A stretch of DNA of 64,000 bases, taken from Ananas comosus. Its lineage: Eukaryota; Streptophyta; Magnoliopsida; Poales; Bromeliaceae. Positions 9,982 through 20,196 of this stretch are shown here, one piece after another; position 1 is the stretch's first letter; every line of letters begins with the position of its first letter. A program made the position numbers and the translations under genes. The notes beneath the pieces are model-generated. The model saw only the letters and a program-made list of their open reading frames with translations, searched no databases and was not told the DNA's origin. The stretch covers positions 3,774,337 through 3,838,336 of the forward strand of contig NC_033636.1 of assembly GCF_001540865.1 (NCBI RefSeq), written 5' to 3'.

Positions 9982-11250
9982 AAGTATTCCATTTGAGTTT
10001 TGGCTTGTTCCTCTTGAAGAGCTCATCTGATACTATTAACTGGGAATCTTGAAAAGATAAGAAGTTTGATCTGTCATCCTCTTTCAGGTCTGGCTACTGT
10101 ATTTGGAAGGTGTGTCAAGTGAGGCTTAAAAATCGTATACGGTAGTTTAGATGGATAAATCGTCTGATATGATCGGCATGAAAAGTAGCTACTAACTGGG
10201 ATCTGCACATAGTGGTAGTCTCTTTGGATTGATTTGGATGGACCCTGATGATGTCGAGAAATGCCAACTGTTGTTCATATGTGTTTTTCTCATTATAAGT
10301 TTTAATGTAAACAGTTTGCATGTTCAGACGGTTGTGTATTGTACACTAATATTTTTTTGGGTTATAGTCAATTGTTAATTATAGTATTTAGGTTTTTTGC
10401 ATTGCTTTTTACGGGGCTAAAACAGGATAGGAAAAAAAAAATGCTTTTTCTTGTTTATCACCCATCATTTTCTTGAATTAGCTGCCTGTAGCGGGGTTTA
10501 GTGTTCAATACTAATCATGAAGTTTAAAACTTTCCTGTTGTGCAGTAATAATGTATACGCAAGCAAATTGCCAATCCATTTATTGTTGTTGAATATTGCC
10601 TTTTTCTTTTTGGGCTTTTTATGCAGTAAAATTAAATTGCAAATTCCTGACTGTTATGGTGTCTTTTCAACGGCCTCTTTTTATTGTGCATCTATTTTCC
10701 TTTTTACCTCGAAACTATTGATTGAAGGAAAATGCTATATGTACATTCCAGTTTGGGGTGTACATCTTACAACTACCAATTTGGTGGTAACAAGAGGTAT
10801 AACCTCACCCTTTATTTTTCCTATTCGAAGCATTCCCTCTCTTTCTGTCTCTCGCACTCTCTTTCTCTTGCGCTCTTGCCTCTCTCTCGCTCTCGCCTCT
10901 CTCGCGCTCTCACCTCTCTCTCACTCTTGCCTCTCTCTATCCGGCAGGAGCTCGCCTCTCACCCTATGGTGCTTTCATTTCACACATTCTTGTGCTATGT
11001 AGAATATCCTGCTCCAACCATTTCGGAGCTCTATCTTGCACTTGCCGCTCTTTATTGTTAGGAGGTCGTCTCTCAATCGCTTGTACGACGATCCACAGCA
11101 CTTTTCTGTCCATTTCAGAACCTGTCACTTGTTCATTCGCTCGTGGGCGCCCGAAATTAGGGGCGATTTTGGACCTCTCGGCCACAACCCAAACAGGGGA
11201 TTGTTTTAATTTCTATAATCTTTTTCTTTTAATTTTTTATTTAATATAAA
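9982..11250. other. 3' flank, then CT-rich low-complexity DNA
   Basis: The first ~350 bp could be the 3' UTR of the preceding gene. From about 10810 to 10950 the sequence is built of CTCTCTCGCTCTCGCC-like words. The open frames there are compositional. Nothing else is recognised. Confidence 0.35.
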
Positions 11251-11259
11251 ATTTCTCTT

Positions 11260-11420
11260 TTTAGGGTTTAGGGTTCCATCTCGCTTTTTTCGTGTGGCAG
11301 ACTTCATCACGGAGTAGCAGATTCATTCAATTTTAGAATACTGCTAGTATATTTTATTTTTGATTGCATTTATAAAAATTCAGGGTTTAGGGTTAGGATT
11401 AGGGTTTAGGTTTAGAAGTT
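11260..11420 (+). repeat. Degenerate interstitial telomere-like motifs
   Basis: Short runs of the plant telomere word TTTAGGG and variants occur at about 11262-11275 and 11382-11415. They are not a long array, so this is a minor interstitial signal or a chance cluster. Confidence 0.4.
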
Positions 11421-11606
11421 GCTTCCACAGTCACACACTTATACTCCACGCATTTTATTAAATTTTGTTCGGTCTAGGATAGAAAATATGTATTCATTAC
11501 AAATATACTTAATTACGGCATAATAAAATAGTACTGTGATATTTTCAATTTTGTTTGTTTGAATATCGAACAAGTATTCAGTGCAAATATATATATATAT
11601 ATATAT

Positions 11607-11739
11607 TTGAGAGATAGGTAGCACGTTAGCCGCTTCGTTTATTTCATTTAAAAATAAACTTAGCTAGAAATGTGAATCAATTAGGATTCGAACTTGGGTC
11701 TCGGGTACCAACCACCAAGCCCTTTGCCACTTGCTCTAG
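11607..11739 (-). mobile_element. tRNA-derived SINE
   Basis: On the minus strand an A-box-like TGGCAAAGGGC (11719-11729) is followed by a B box GTTCGAATCC (11684-11693). A body of about 75 bp and an AT-rich tail beside a (TA)n run follow. This is the internal RNA polymerase III promoter layout of plant SINEs. It interrupts the tandem repeat field: the flanking AGTGCAAATAT sequence resumes in the neighbouring repeat copy. A TSD was not resolved. Confidence 0.65.
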
Positions 11740-12677
11740 GGATGGTAGACTAGTGCTACACATGTATCAGTGCAAATATTCACTTTCATTTAGGGATGGT
11801 AGAATAGTGCTACATATGTATTCATTACAAATATATCTAATTACGGCATAATAGAATAGTACTGTGATGTTTTCAATTTTATTTGTTTGAATGTGGAACA
11901 TGTATTCAATGCAAATATTCACTCTTATTTAGGTATTGGTAGAATAGTGCTAAACAAATTTATTGGTACTTATTATTTTGTTTGTATTCATATAATTCAT
12001 TATTCAGGATGACACACATACAGTTTATAGATGATGCATATGATTAAGTTTTTTTCGTTTGAATAGGAAAAATGTATAGGAAACATGTATTAATTGCTAA
12101 TATATTCTCTTATGGATTGGTAGAACAGCGCTATGTGGTTTTAGGAGTTAGTTTGCTACACTGTTTGAAATGGAATATCGTACTTGTACAATCTTATTAA
12201 TGATTATTTTGTTTGTATTCGTACTATTGCTATTTGTATAGGCACAGTTTACACACACATATATGGTTTAATGCGAACATGTATGCGTTATAATTTTACA
12301 TTCTTATGGCATAATAGAATACTCTTAGAGCATAATAGAACACTTTTATCAGGTTATAATACAAGTTCGTTTTAATGCGAATATATATGCATTGCAATCT
12401 TACACTCTTATGCCATAATAGAATATTCTTAGGGCATAATAGAACACTTTTATCAAGTTATAATGCGAACATATATGCGTTGCAATCTTACACTCTTAAG
12501 GCATAATAGAACACTCTTATCAAGTTTTAATGCGAACATATATGCGTTGCAATCTTACACTCTTATCAGGTTTTAATTTTTTTGGCATAATAAACACTCT
12601 TATCAGATTTTAATTCTGGTTTGTACAATTTGACAGTATTATAGCATAATAGAACATTCATATCATGTTTTAATTTT

Positions 12678-13331
12678 GGCTAAATTACAGAAAATCCCTT
12701 TGTCAATACCCGCTTTTTCACTTTTCCCCCCTGTCATTTAAAAACCTACACTTTGCCCCCTTGAAAAATGAGAAATGTTCACTTTGGCCCCTCGCCGTCA
12801 GTATTCCGTTAGGGTTCCGTTTATATCCTATTATTATATATTTTTTATACCCAAAATACCCTCTCCTCCCTGCCGCCTCCTTCCTTGCCGCCCTACACCG
12901 CCGCCTCGCCTTCTTCCGCTACCTCGCCCTCGCCCACCCCTCCATTCGCGTCCACACACATGTTCTCGTGCTCCTTCGCCATCTCGCCCTCGCCCTCGCA
13001 CGCCTCTCTATCCATGCCCACTTCGATCTCCTCCTTATCGTCGCCGAAATGGAGGGGCAACACGAGTGCAGGAAGAGTGGGGGAGCATGTGGAGGAAAAT
13101 GGAGTCGGAGCTGCGGTTGAGCGAGGCGCGGAGAACGGAAGAGGAGGGGCGACGGCTGAGCGAGGTTGGTAGAGAAGACGAAGATGGTGAGGGGCACTTT
13201 GGTCATTTTGTCACGGTGTACCCCCCTGTGAACATTTCTCATTTTTTCAGATGGCAAAGTGTAGGTTTTTAAATGACAGGGGGGAAAGTGAAAAAGCGGG
13301 TATTGACAGTGGGGTTTTCTGTAATTTAGTC
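12678..13331. mobile_element. Pack-MULE-like Mutator element with GC-rich interior
   Basis: Terminal inverted repeats of roughly 100 bp: the left starts GGCTAAATTACAG, the right (complement) GACTAAATTACAG, and both share CAATACCCGCTTTTTCAC and TAAAAACCTACACTTTG. An exact 9-bp TSD TTTAATTTT lies at 12669-12677 and 13332-13340. The interior (about 12850-13190) is strikingly GC-rich, with a Pro/Arg/Ser-rich open frame on the plus strand, unlike the AT-rich surroundings. That is the signature of a captured gene fragment. The donor gene was not recognised and no transposase is present. Confidence 0.85.
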
Positions 13332-13636
13332 TTTAATTTTTGTTAAGTTGAATGTGAACATATACATGAGGGTATAATAGAACATGTATTTATTGCAAAA
13401 AATTACTTTTAGAGATTAGTAGAACAGTGCTATGAGGTTTTGTAGAGTTACTTTGCTATATCGCTTGGAATAGAATATATTATTTGTACAGTCATATGAA
13501 TTTTATAGAACTGATCTTACAACACTCTTACAACACTATCCAAAAATATTTTACATGTACCTATTTTGTACATATTTTGAACTCATATAGTGTACAAAAT
13601 TAATTTATTTTCTAGTTATTTTTGGAATGAACCTAT

Positions 13637-15233
13637 GTGGTGATTTGTGCTCAATACAATGCAGCTGAAAATATGGTTTTCACTAGAGCGATGTCGTCAA
13701 GTCGGTCGGGCGAGGAGGCCACTATAAGTAGTCAAGGTAGATCTTTGAGGCCTGCAGAAGAAAGAATAGAGAAGGCATCCAAAGCTAAAAGGACGATCGT
13801 TAAGCTCGTTGTTGGCAGATGTTACCCAAGTCATTTGCACACCACGATGTCTGTAAAAGAGGTGCCCAAAACTGTCGACAGATTTCATATAGTTGGCCCA
13901 GCATTATGTGAAGTAATGTCTCCTAAATAGATGACACTTCTGAAAACCACACTGTTATTTTCTTATCTCGACTTGCCTCCACTTAAGTAAGATCTTGTAT
14001 TAGTTGTTCCCTCCTTAGTTTTTGGGATGAAAAGAAAAAAGAAATTAGAATAGGAAATACGTTCATTTCCCTTATTTCAGATGAAATAGCCATTTTGGTA
14101 TGACTGCCAGTACAGGGGGAGCCAATAGAATGGCAGAAAAAGAATATAAAATCGATGACTCTTGATAAACACTTCAATGGTGACTATCGGGACGCCGATA
14201 GGTCGAAACTGCGACATCTCTTGTACAATCTTGCTGGTCAGAATAGAGAGGAGATGGCAGCTGACTTTGTGCATATTTTTATATTATACATTTTTGCGAC
14301 CGTCCTCTTTCCAACCAGCCACTACAATGTGCCAAGGGCACTGTATAGATATATAGATGATATACATAGAATAGGTGAATACGTTTGGGGTCATATTGTA
14401 TATAATTATCTTGTTAGTGCGATCTCTAAAGCCTCCCCACGTGTGAAGCGTCGAAATAGCGGCCAAGAAAGATATGGTGGCTATATTGACGGCTGCACAG
14501 TAGCATTCCTGATAAATAATATCATAAATTAGTACGTCAATATAATTTTTTTTGCACATTCTAAAATGGTAAGATAATATTGTTAAATCACGATGAACAT
14601 GCAAAGTTGGACTTACGAGCATGTAAAGGGTTTGGGTGTTTTCAACGGAGACAATGCTATCCCTCGGATAAAAAAATGGAAGGGTTCAATAACCTATAGG
14701 AGTTACGAGAAGTTAATAAAAAAAAGCTACAGAGCTATTCACTTGCAGAGGTAAGCATTTATGTAATGAATGCAGTTTTATAAAATCTCTTATAATACAT
14801 ATTAAATAGATTTATCTATATGTCAGTTTGTACCTATATTTACTTACTACTTTGAAGAAATGTCAATATTGCACCGTACGTTACGTGGCAGCCTACCGGA
14901 GCAGATAATGCTGAATTTATTGAGTAAAAAATATTATTTGGTTAGGGCTATTTTGTTAAATCGTGATATTGTCCTTTCGTGCATTTTTCTCAAAGGACGT
15001 ACAGGTGGCGGCCCCTGTGGCAATATCTGTGGACCCTGTTGTTGGCGAAAGTAGCAATATAAGAAATTTATTGAATAAATTGGAGCGAGCAGTAAGTACA
15101 CTTGAAGATCGGAATAACATTTTGGAGGAAGAGAATGCGAAGCTTAAAGAAATAAATGTCAAGCTGCAGGAGCAACTTTCTAGCACCACCACAGTTGTAG
15201 CAACAGAAGGCGGAGGGGCTGATGATGCCGCTA
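13637..15233 (+). pseudogene. DUF1985-type 5' half of a Ulp1 (KI-MULE-like) gene, split by an LTR
   Basis: A chain of exon-like segments. At 13673-13930 there is a basic N-terminal peptide. At about 14155-14510 the peptide includes FATVLFPTSHYNVP, YRYIDDIHRIGEYVWGHIVY and RYGGYIDGCTVAF, resembling DUF1985 of plant Ulp1-family proteins. At about 14604-14751 it reads TYEHVKGLGVFNGD and IPRIKKWKGS, up to a GTAAGC donor. About 14861-14921 reads APYVTWQPTGADNAEFIE. About 15000-15233 is a coiled coil (NLLNKLERAVSTLEDRNNIL and LEEENAKLKEINVKLQEQL). In Arabidopsis and cucurbits DUF1985-Ulp1 genes travel in KAONASHI/CUMULE Mutator elements. The last exon is cut at 15233 by the R1 solo LTR and resumes at 23648. 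In-frame stops make function unlikely. Confidence 0.65.
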
Positions 15234-16150
15234 TGCCACGCCCCGGGGTTCTTTTTAGCTCCAAAACACAGCGGAAATGTTTAGAAATTTTTTTTTTTTG
15301 AAAACCTGACCCCAGGGTATGCCAGATCCTCCACAAATACAGGGAGTCCACTGTTCACACGGACAGAGTCTCCCCTGTATTTGCACGGCGTCGCACAAGT
15401 ACAAGATATTTAATAGGAATACAACCACCACTAAATGAATATACAAATAATCATACATTCATACATTCACCATTCACATTAATATTTACATTCGATGTTT
15501 AATCATAAATCCACATCTATTAGTTAAAACGTTTCCTACCCGGAAACTGATTTTGAAATATTAAGATACAAAATCCATAGAAAAATCTTTTAAAACTGTT
15601 TTCCACACGGAAACTCTTATCTTTTGAAAACACGCTACCACGAGGGGTAGAAAACTATTTCCACTTTATAGAAATCCAAAAGTGTAATTATATTCATAAA
15701 ATCAACTGAAATCTCAATTATTCACATGTGATAATAAAACTAAACCATAATAATAATCTAAGTCATTTATTTGGAGAACTGAGATAGAAGTTTAACCAAT
15801 GACGGGACGATGGCTCTAACGATCACTAGACGCACTCCTCACGAACCGTCCCACTCGGACCTGCGACGTTACCTGTAATGGGGGCGGGGGGTGAGAACAT
15901 GTAAACATGTCTCCCCTCCCAGTGGGTACCGCAAGCCGACGAGGGCGAGGGTACGCACCAGCAAAGGAGGATAGCAATAATATGGGTAAATGAAATACAG
16001 TAGCAACAACAATAAATGAACATGTATATACATATAAAAGGACAACTACCGCTACTGTATGTATGCATCAATAGACAACGAGTCCAAAGTACCCAATCTG
16101 GAATAGCCGTATTGGTACGCAACACCTCAGGCCCATGCCACAACTGTTCT

Positions 16151-16250
16151 AAACAGAAACAAGCCATATTGGTCCGCAACATCTCAGGCTGAAAGCATAG
16201 AAACAGAAACAAGCCATATTGGTCCGCAACACCTCAGGCTGAAAGCATAT
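16151..16250. repeat. Two-copy 50-bp tandem duplication inside R1 LTR
   Basis: 16151-16200 and 16201-16250 both read AAACAGAAACAAGCC, then ATTGGTCCGCAACA and CTCAGGCTGAAAGCAT. The duplication is absent from the R1 copies at about 33250 and 43030. Confidence 0.85.
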
Positions 16251-17655
16251 AACCCCTCTTGGGCTCACGGGCTGGCACACCCAACCACTTTTTTGGAAAA
16301 GAACACCCTTTTGCGGTGGATCAGACCGCTGGTGTTCGTGAAATGCGTACGAGCAGTGACGATCGATACTGATATACTCAATAGCCAAACATCGGCAACT
16401 AACCGACAATCCAACCCCTTAGGATAAATCGACTGTAAGGTCATCCAATAATCCAACCAACCAATAAGGTCACTGATATGAAGTACGAGAATCGACCAAC
16501 CAGGTCACAGATACAAAGTACGAGAGCAGACCAACCAGGTCACGGATATCACCAAATTGCTCTACACTAAACATGATATGGGATATGCAAAATACTAAGT
16601 AGAGCATCAAGGAACATAGTGAGATGCTAGGCTCAACATATATCACATGTAGATAGAACTACTCTACTCCTACTCAGGATACTGATCATGCAAACAGTGA
16701 GTAGAGTATAATAGAAACAACGGGGTGCAAAGCTCAATATATAATGCGATATTAGCAAAAGGAGAACAGGGGTAGAAGAATATCACCGAGCGTGCACCAC
16801 TGTACCACTTTGGATCGAAGTACCCACCTGTATGTGTCTGGCAAGGATATCTCAACTGCGGAGACGAAGCAACCGAACCTACGAAGGGTCCACTGGGTTA
16901 GAAACTAACCCACTAACACCAAATGCTAACTCACAATCCCCACTAATGAAACCACGGGAATCGGTTTCCCAAAACCGATTGCAGAACACGCCGGAAGTCC
17001 CGAAAATCGCACCGGGACTCCGCCAGGGCCCACGCACTGTCCCGGAACTCCCCGACTCATGATATGAGTCGCCCGCTGCCACTAAACATTATTATCTATG
17101 ATTATTATCTATGGAACTTGGCAGCAAACACAAGGCCTCGCATCGAAAAGATTATCGTCGGCTAATCGTTCCGATCCAGGTTCCCGAAAGTGTCGATTTT
17201 GACACCGGAACCTACTGTCGCTTACCTGTCGTTTTCGAACCCCCGAAACGACACGGGTGACCAGCCAACCAGGCTTAGTGACACAACGATCAACCACGAG
17301 GCACCGTCGGACGAATTCCGAATTGAAACGCGTTCCGTCAGCGAATTTCGCCGAAAAACGCTCCGGAAATCACTTTTCGATTTCCACAAAGGCCTGGGGC
17401 CTTGGACGATTAGTCCAGAGGTTACCTTTAGCCTACACGCGCTGCCAACAGCGACCCCAATCATAATAATTGCATTAAAGCTGTAATATACTGAAAATTC
17501 GGAAAGTAAATATCGAACTTTAGTCAAATTGACCAAAATCCGAGGATGATACACTTCGGAAAGTCCGAAGGTGTTAAAATGAGTAAAAGTGAGTTGTGGA
17601 AGGTTTTCAAGAGCTAAAGAATCAAAATCTGCAAACTGCAGAATTTTAGCTCTCG

Positions 17656-17885
17656 GGGACCGGTCCCTAGTGGGAGTGACCGGTCCCCGAACGCGTGAGA
17701 ATTGAGACAGCCAAAAATTTGGCTAAGTCCCAAAAGACTAGCTCTCGGGAACCGGTCCTTGCCTGAGAGACCGGTCCCCCGGAGACCGGTCCCCTAAAGA
17801 GAGACCGGTTGCACTGCGCGCGGCAGCTCTGGTTGCGCTGGGACGAGCTTCGGGAACCGGTCCCTGATGGAGAGACCGGTCCCCG
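17656..17885. repeat. Cluster of ACCGGT palindromes in the R2 LTR
   Basis: About eight copies of (G)ACCGGTCC or ACCGGT occur within 230 bp, each in a similar GGGACCGGTCCC or GAGACCGGTCCC setting. The relative at 39333-41856 has only about two at the same place (39673-39705). Confidence 0.85.
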
Positions 17886-18456
17886 TCTGCGCGAACAGCC
17901 CAGTCTAGGCTGTGTGAAAGAGTAAAAGTTGAGGGGTTTAATTGCATTTTTGCAACCCATTGAGCTATGTATGGGGACAAATGAGATATTTCTCTCATTT
18001 TCACCCTCTTATCCCCTCTCATCTCTCTTTCTCTCTCTAGAAGACAAGAAGGAGAAGAAGAAGACAAGGAAAGGAAGGAAAAGAAGAAGAAGAAAGTGGA
18101 GAAGAAGCTATTGGAGTGAAGCAACTTCATCTTCTTCCTCTCTAGTACAAGAAAGGAGCAAGCTTAGAGGTAAGCTTTGCCCCTTCTCATGTTAAATTCC
18201 AAACTAAGGTTTAGATTAGAGTAAAGATGGTTTTTATATAATCTCTAGAGTCTTTGAAGCTTTCTTTTTGCTTCTTTAGAGATCAAAACCATGGTGAAGC
18301 TTGAGATGAAAGCTTCAACCTCCTCTCATGGTGAAACCCTAAAATGGGTTTTAGTAAAGCTAAGAATGGTTTAGATGAACTCTTTAGAGTATAATGAAGC
18401 TACTTTTGCTTCCCATTGAGATCAAACCCTAGGTTTGATGATGTTATGGAGCTAGG

Positions 18457-19049
18457 TGTCACGGACAAAATATTTTTCGCTGACTTTTCCTCGACAGTGG
18501 GCCATTCTCCGAAGGAGCATTCTGACGGAGGTTTTGCTGGGGCATTCTAGAAGCTTCTACATGGATCTCGAGGCTGATTGACGCGGATGCCGAGGAGTCA
18601 TGAGTCCCTTGGGGTTTCTAGGTAGCCCATTAATGTACTTAGAGTTTCTAGGTAGTAATAAATGTATAACTCTTCGAGTCTCGGAGTTCATTTATTAGGA
18701 CCCTTGGGAGATCGTGCGGCCTCCCCTTTTGGCTAGTAGTATTGTGCCACTTGGCACCTTTTCATTTGATGTGTGTGCGGCGAGTGGCCTATATAAGGTT
18801 GTGGCCTCCACCTCTCTCATTAGGAAGAATCCTCATTTGTACTCACTACTTCAAAGTAATAGAAGAACTTTCTTCATCTCTCTCTTGTTATTAGTCTTAG
18901 GGCGAGGAGGTCCTGACTCATCAAGTAGAGAGGAAGTCTAGGGCGAGTAGGTCCTGACTTGGCGAAGTAGAGAGGAAGGCTTGTCCATCTTCGAGCAGGA
19001 AGTGGGCGCCGCACGGGCTTTTGCGAGCAAATTCGGTTAGTCCGTGACA
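18457..19049 (+). mobile_element. 5' LTR of a nested Gypsy element
   Basis: A 593-bp LTR with inverted ends TGTCACGGAC...GTCCGTGACA. A TATA box (TATATAAG, about 18790-18797) precedes a CT-rich leader. The left flank is CTAGG. Downstream come an untranslated leader and a gag ORF. The 3' LTR is not present; the assembly has an N at 20196, so most of the element may be missing from the assembly rather than from the genome. Confidence 0.75.
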
Positions 19050-19164
19050 TAGGGCACCAAATTGGGGTTTTGCTCGTGATGTTTCTAAATCAATTGACCC
19101 TCTAGAAACCTTTGGGGGTATTTCCGAGCGTTGGTGCGCTCGGATTAACGTTACGAAAAGCCAA

Positions 19165-19232
19165 TTAAGAATGGGCAAAATGACCTAATAGAGCTTCGTT
19201 GTGCCGCAGGTAAAGAACGAAGGTCTAAAAAG
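19165..19232 (+). repeat. Short direct repeat flanking gag (partner 20208-20268)
   Basis: Both copies read GGGCAAAATGACCTAATAGA and CCGCAGGTAAAGAACGAA. One lies just before gag and the other just after the N. Confidence 0.8.
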
Positions 19233-19242
19233 GTACACCGAG

Positions 19243-20195
19243 ATGGCCGATACCTTTAACGTCTTTAATGAAGATGTTCGCAGTATGGAGGAGAGCGTTG
19301 CCACTGCCATGGCGACCTTTCGAGGAGAGCTCGAGAAGCTCCAAGGCAACATCACCTGTCGTGACGAGGAGCGGAAGAACTTGATCAAGGAGCTAGTCAC
19401 TGGAGTCGACGAGGTCGAGGACCTCAAGACGAGAGTGACTATCCTTGAGAAGGCGGTGGCTCGAGGCGGCGAAACGCAGAAGGAGTACACCCCAAAGGTC
19501 CGCGTCCCTGAACCCCAATGCTTCAAGGGTTCGCGCGACGAGAAGGAGATAGACAACTTCCTTTGGCACATGGAGCGCTATCTCAAGGCGCTGCGGATCG
19601 AGGACGAGGAGGACAAGGTCCAGACTGCTTCCATGTACCTCACCGACGACACGATGCTATGGTGGCGTCGACATTCCGCAGAGGCCGAGAAGGGCCAATG
19701 CGAACTGAAGACTTGGGAAGACTTTGTGCGCGAGCTCAAGGCGCAGTTCTACCCTGAGCACGTCGAATATCTTGCGCGGAGGCAACTTTGACGGCTCAAA
19801 CATCGGGGTACACTCAAGGAGTATGTCCAGAAGTACTCGAAACTCATGTTGGCGATCTCCACTATGGCCGAAGAGGATCGGTTGTTCTTTTTCTTGGACG
19901 GTCTTCGGCCATGGGCTAACAAGGAGCTCGTGGCGCGAGACGTCAAGGACTTGAACTCCGCGATTGCTTTGGCGGAGAAGCTGCCCGACCGAGAGCAAAC
20001 CGAAGGTGATCAAGGTGAACCACTGAAGGCGAGTGAGGCCAAAGGTGGGGGAGGGCACCGCGATTCAGGGGGCGCTAAGGGGCACAAACCAAATCATGAT
20101 GCGAGGAGGCAACGGCAGGATCCCGCCCCGCTGCCTGCAAATATCTCTTGCTATGTTTGCGGCGAGAACCATTGGGCGCGGGACTGCCCGAAGAG
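19243..20195 (+). pseudogene. Ty3/Gypsy gag polyprotein, partial, one nonsense codon
   Basis: From the ATG at 19243 (MADTFNVFNEDVRSMEESVA) a coiled-coil N-terminus leads into a retrotransposon gag domain: PEPQCFKGSRDEKEIDNFLW, RYLKALRIEDEEDKVQTASM, WWRRHSAEAEK, WEDFVRELKAQFYPEHVEY, GTLKEYVQKYSKLML, LFFFLDGLRPWANKEL. A CCHC-type zinc knuckle CYVCGENHWARDCP follows. The only lesion is TGA at 19789-19791, where CGA (Arg) is expected, a single C-to-T change in a CpG. Gag forms the cytoplasmic particle that packages the RNA. Protease and pol are absent because the sequence meets the N at 20196. Confidence 0.88.
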
Positions 20196-20196
20196 N
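20196..20196. other. Single N: probable collapsed gap
   Basis: The N falls directly after the gag zinc knuckle. It is followed by a ~62-bp near-copy (20208-20268) of the leader sequence at 19165-19232, then by R2 LTR sequence. Pol and the 3' LTR expected here are missing. Confidence 0.7.

Larger units (their letters stand above)
11460..13640. repeat. Diverged tandem repeat field around GGCATAATAGAA words
   Basis: Two related blocks (about 11490-11600 and 11818-11925) share ATGTATTCATTACAAATATA, AATTACGGCATAATA and TACTGTGAT. From 12270 to 12670 a shorter unit recurs about five times: GGCATAATAGAACACTCTTA, TCAAGTTTTAATGCGAACAT, ATATGCGTTGCAATCTTACA. The 12115 block (TAGAACAGCGCTATG) recurs near 13420, beyond the Pack-MULE insertion, so the array predates that insertion. 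Its position just before the Ulp1 gene raises the possibility that it is subterminal MULE sequence. Confidence 0.6.

Noticed and set aside
10517..11002. 161-aa hydrophobic/serine-rich open frame, possible secreted or membrane protein
   Set aside because: Half of it is a translation of CTCTCTCGCTCTCGCC low-complexity DNA, and the rest has no conserved motif or promoter context.
12775..13272. 165-aa Pro/Arg-rich open frame
   Set aside because: It lies wholly inside the Pack-MULE-like element, starts in its TIR and ends in the other TIR. High GC explains the long frame.
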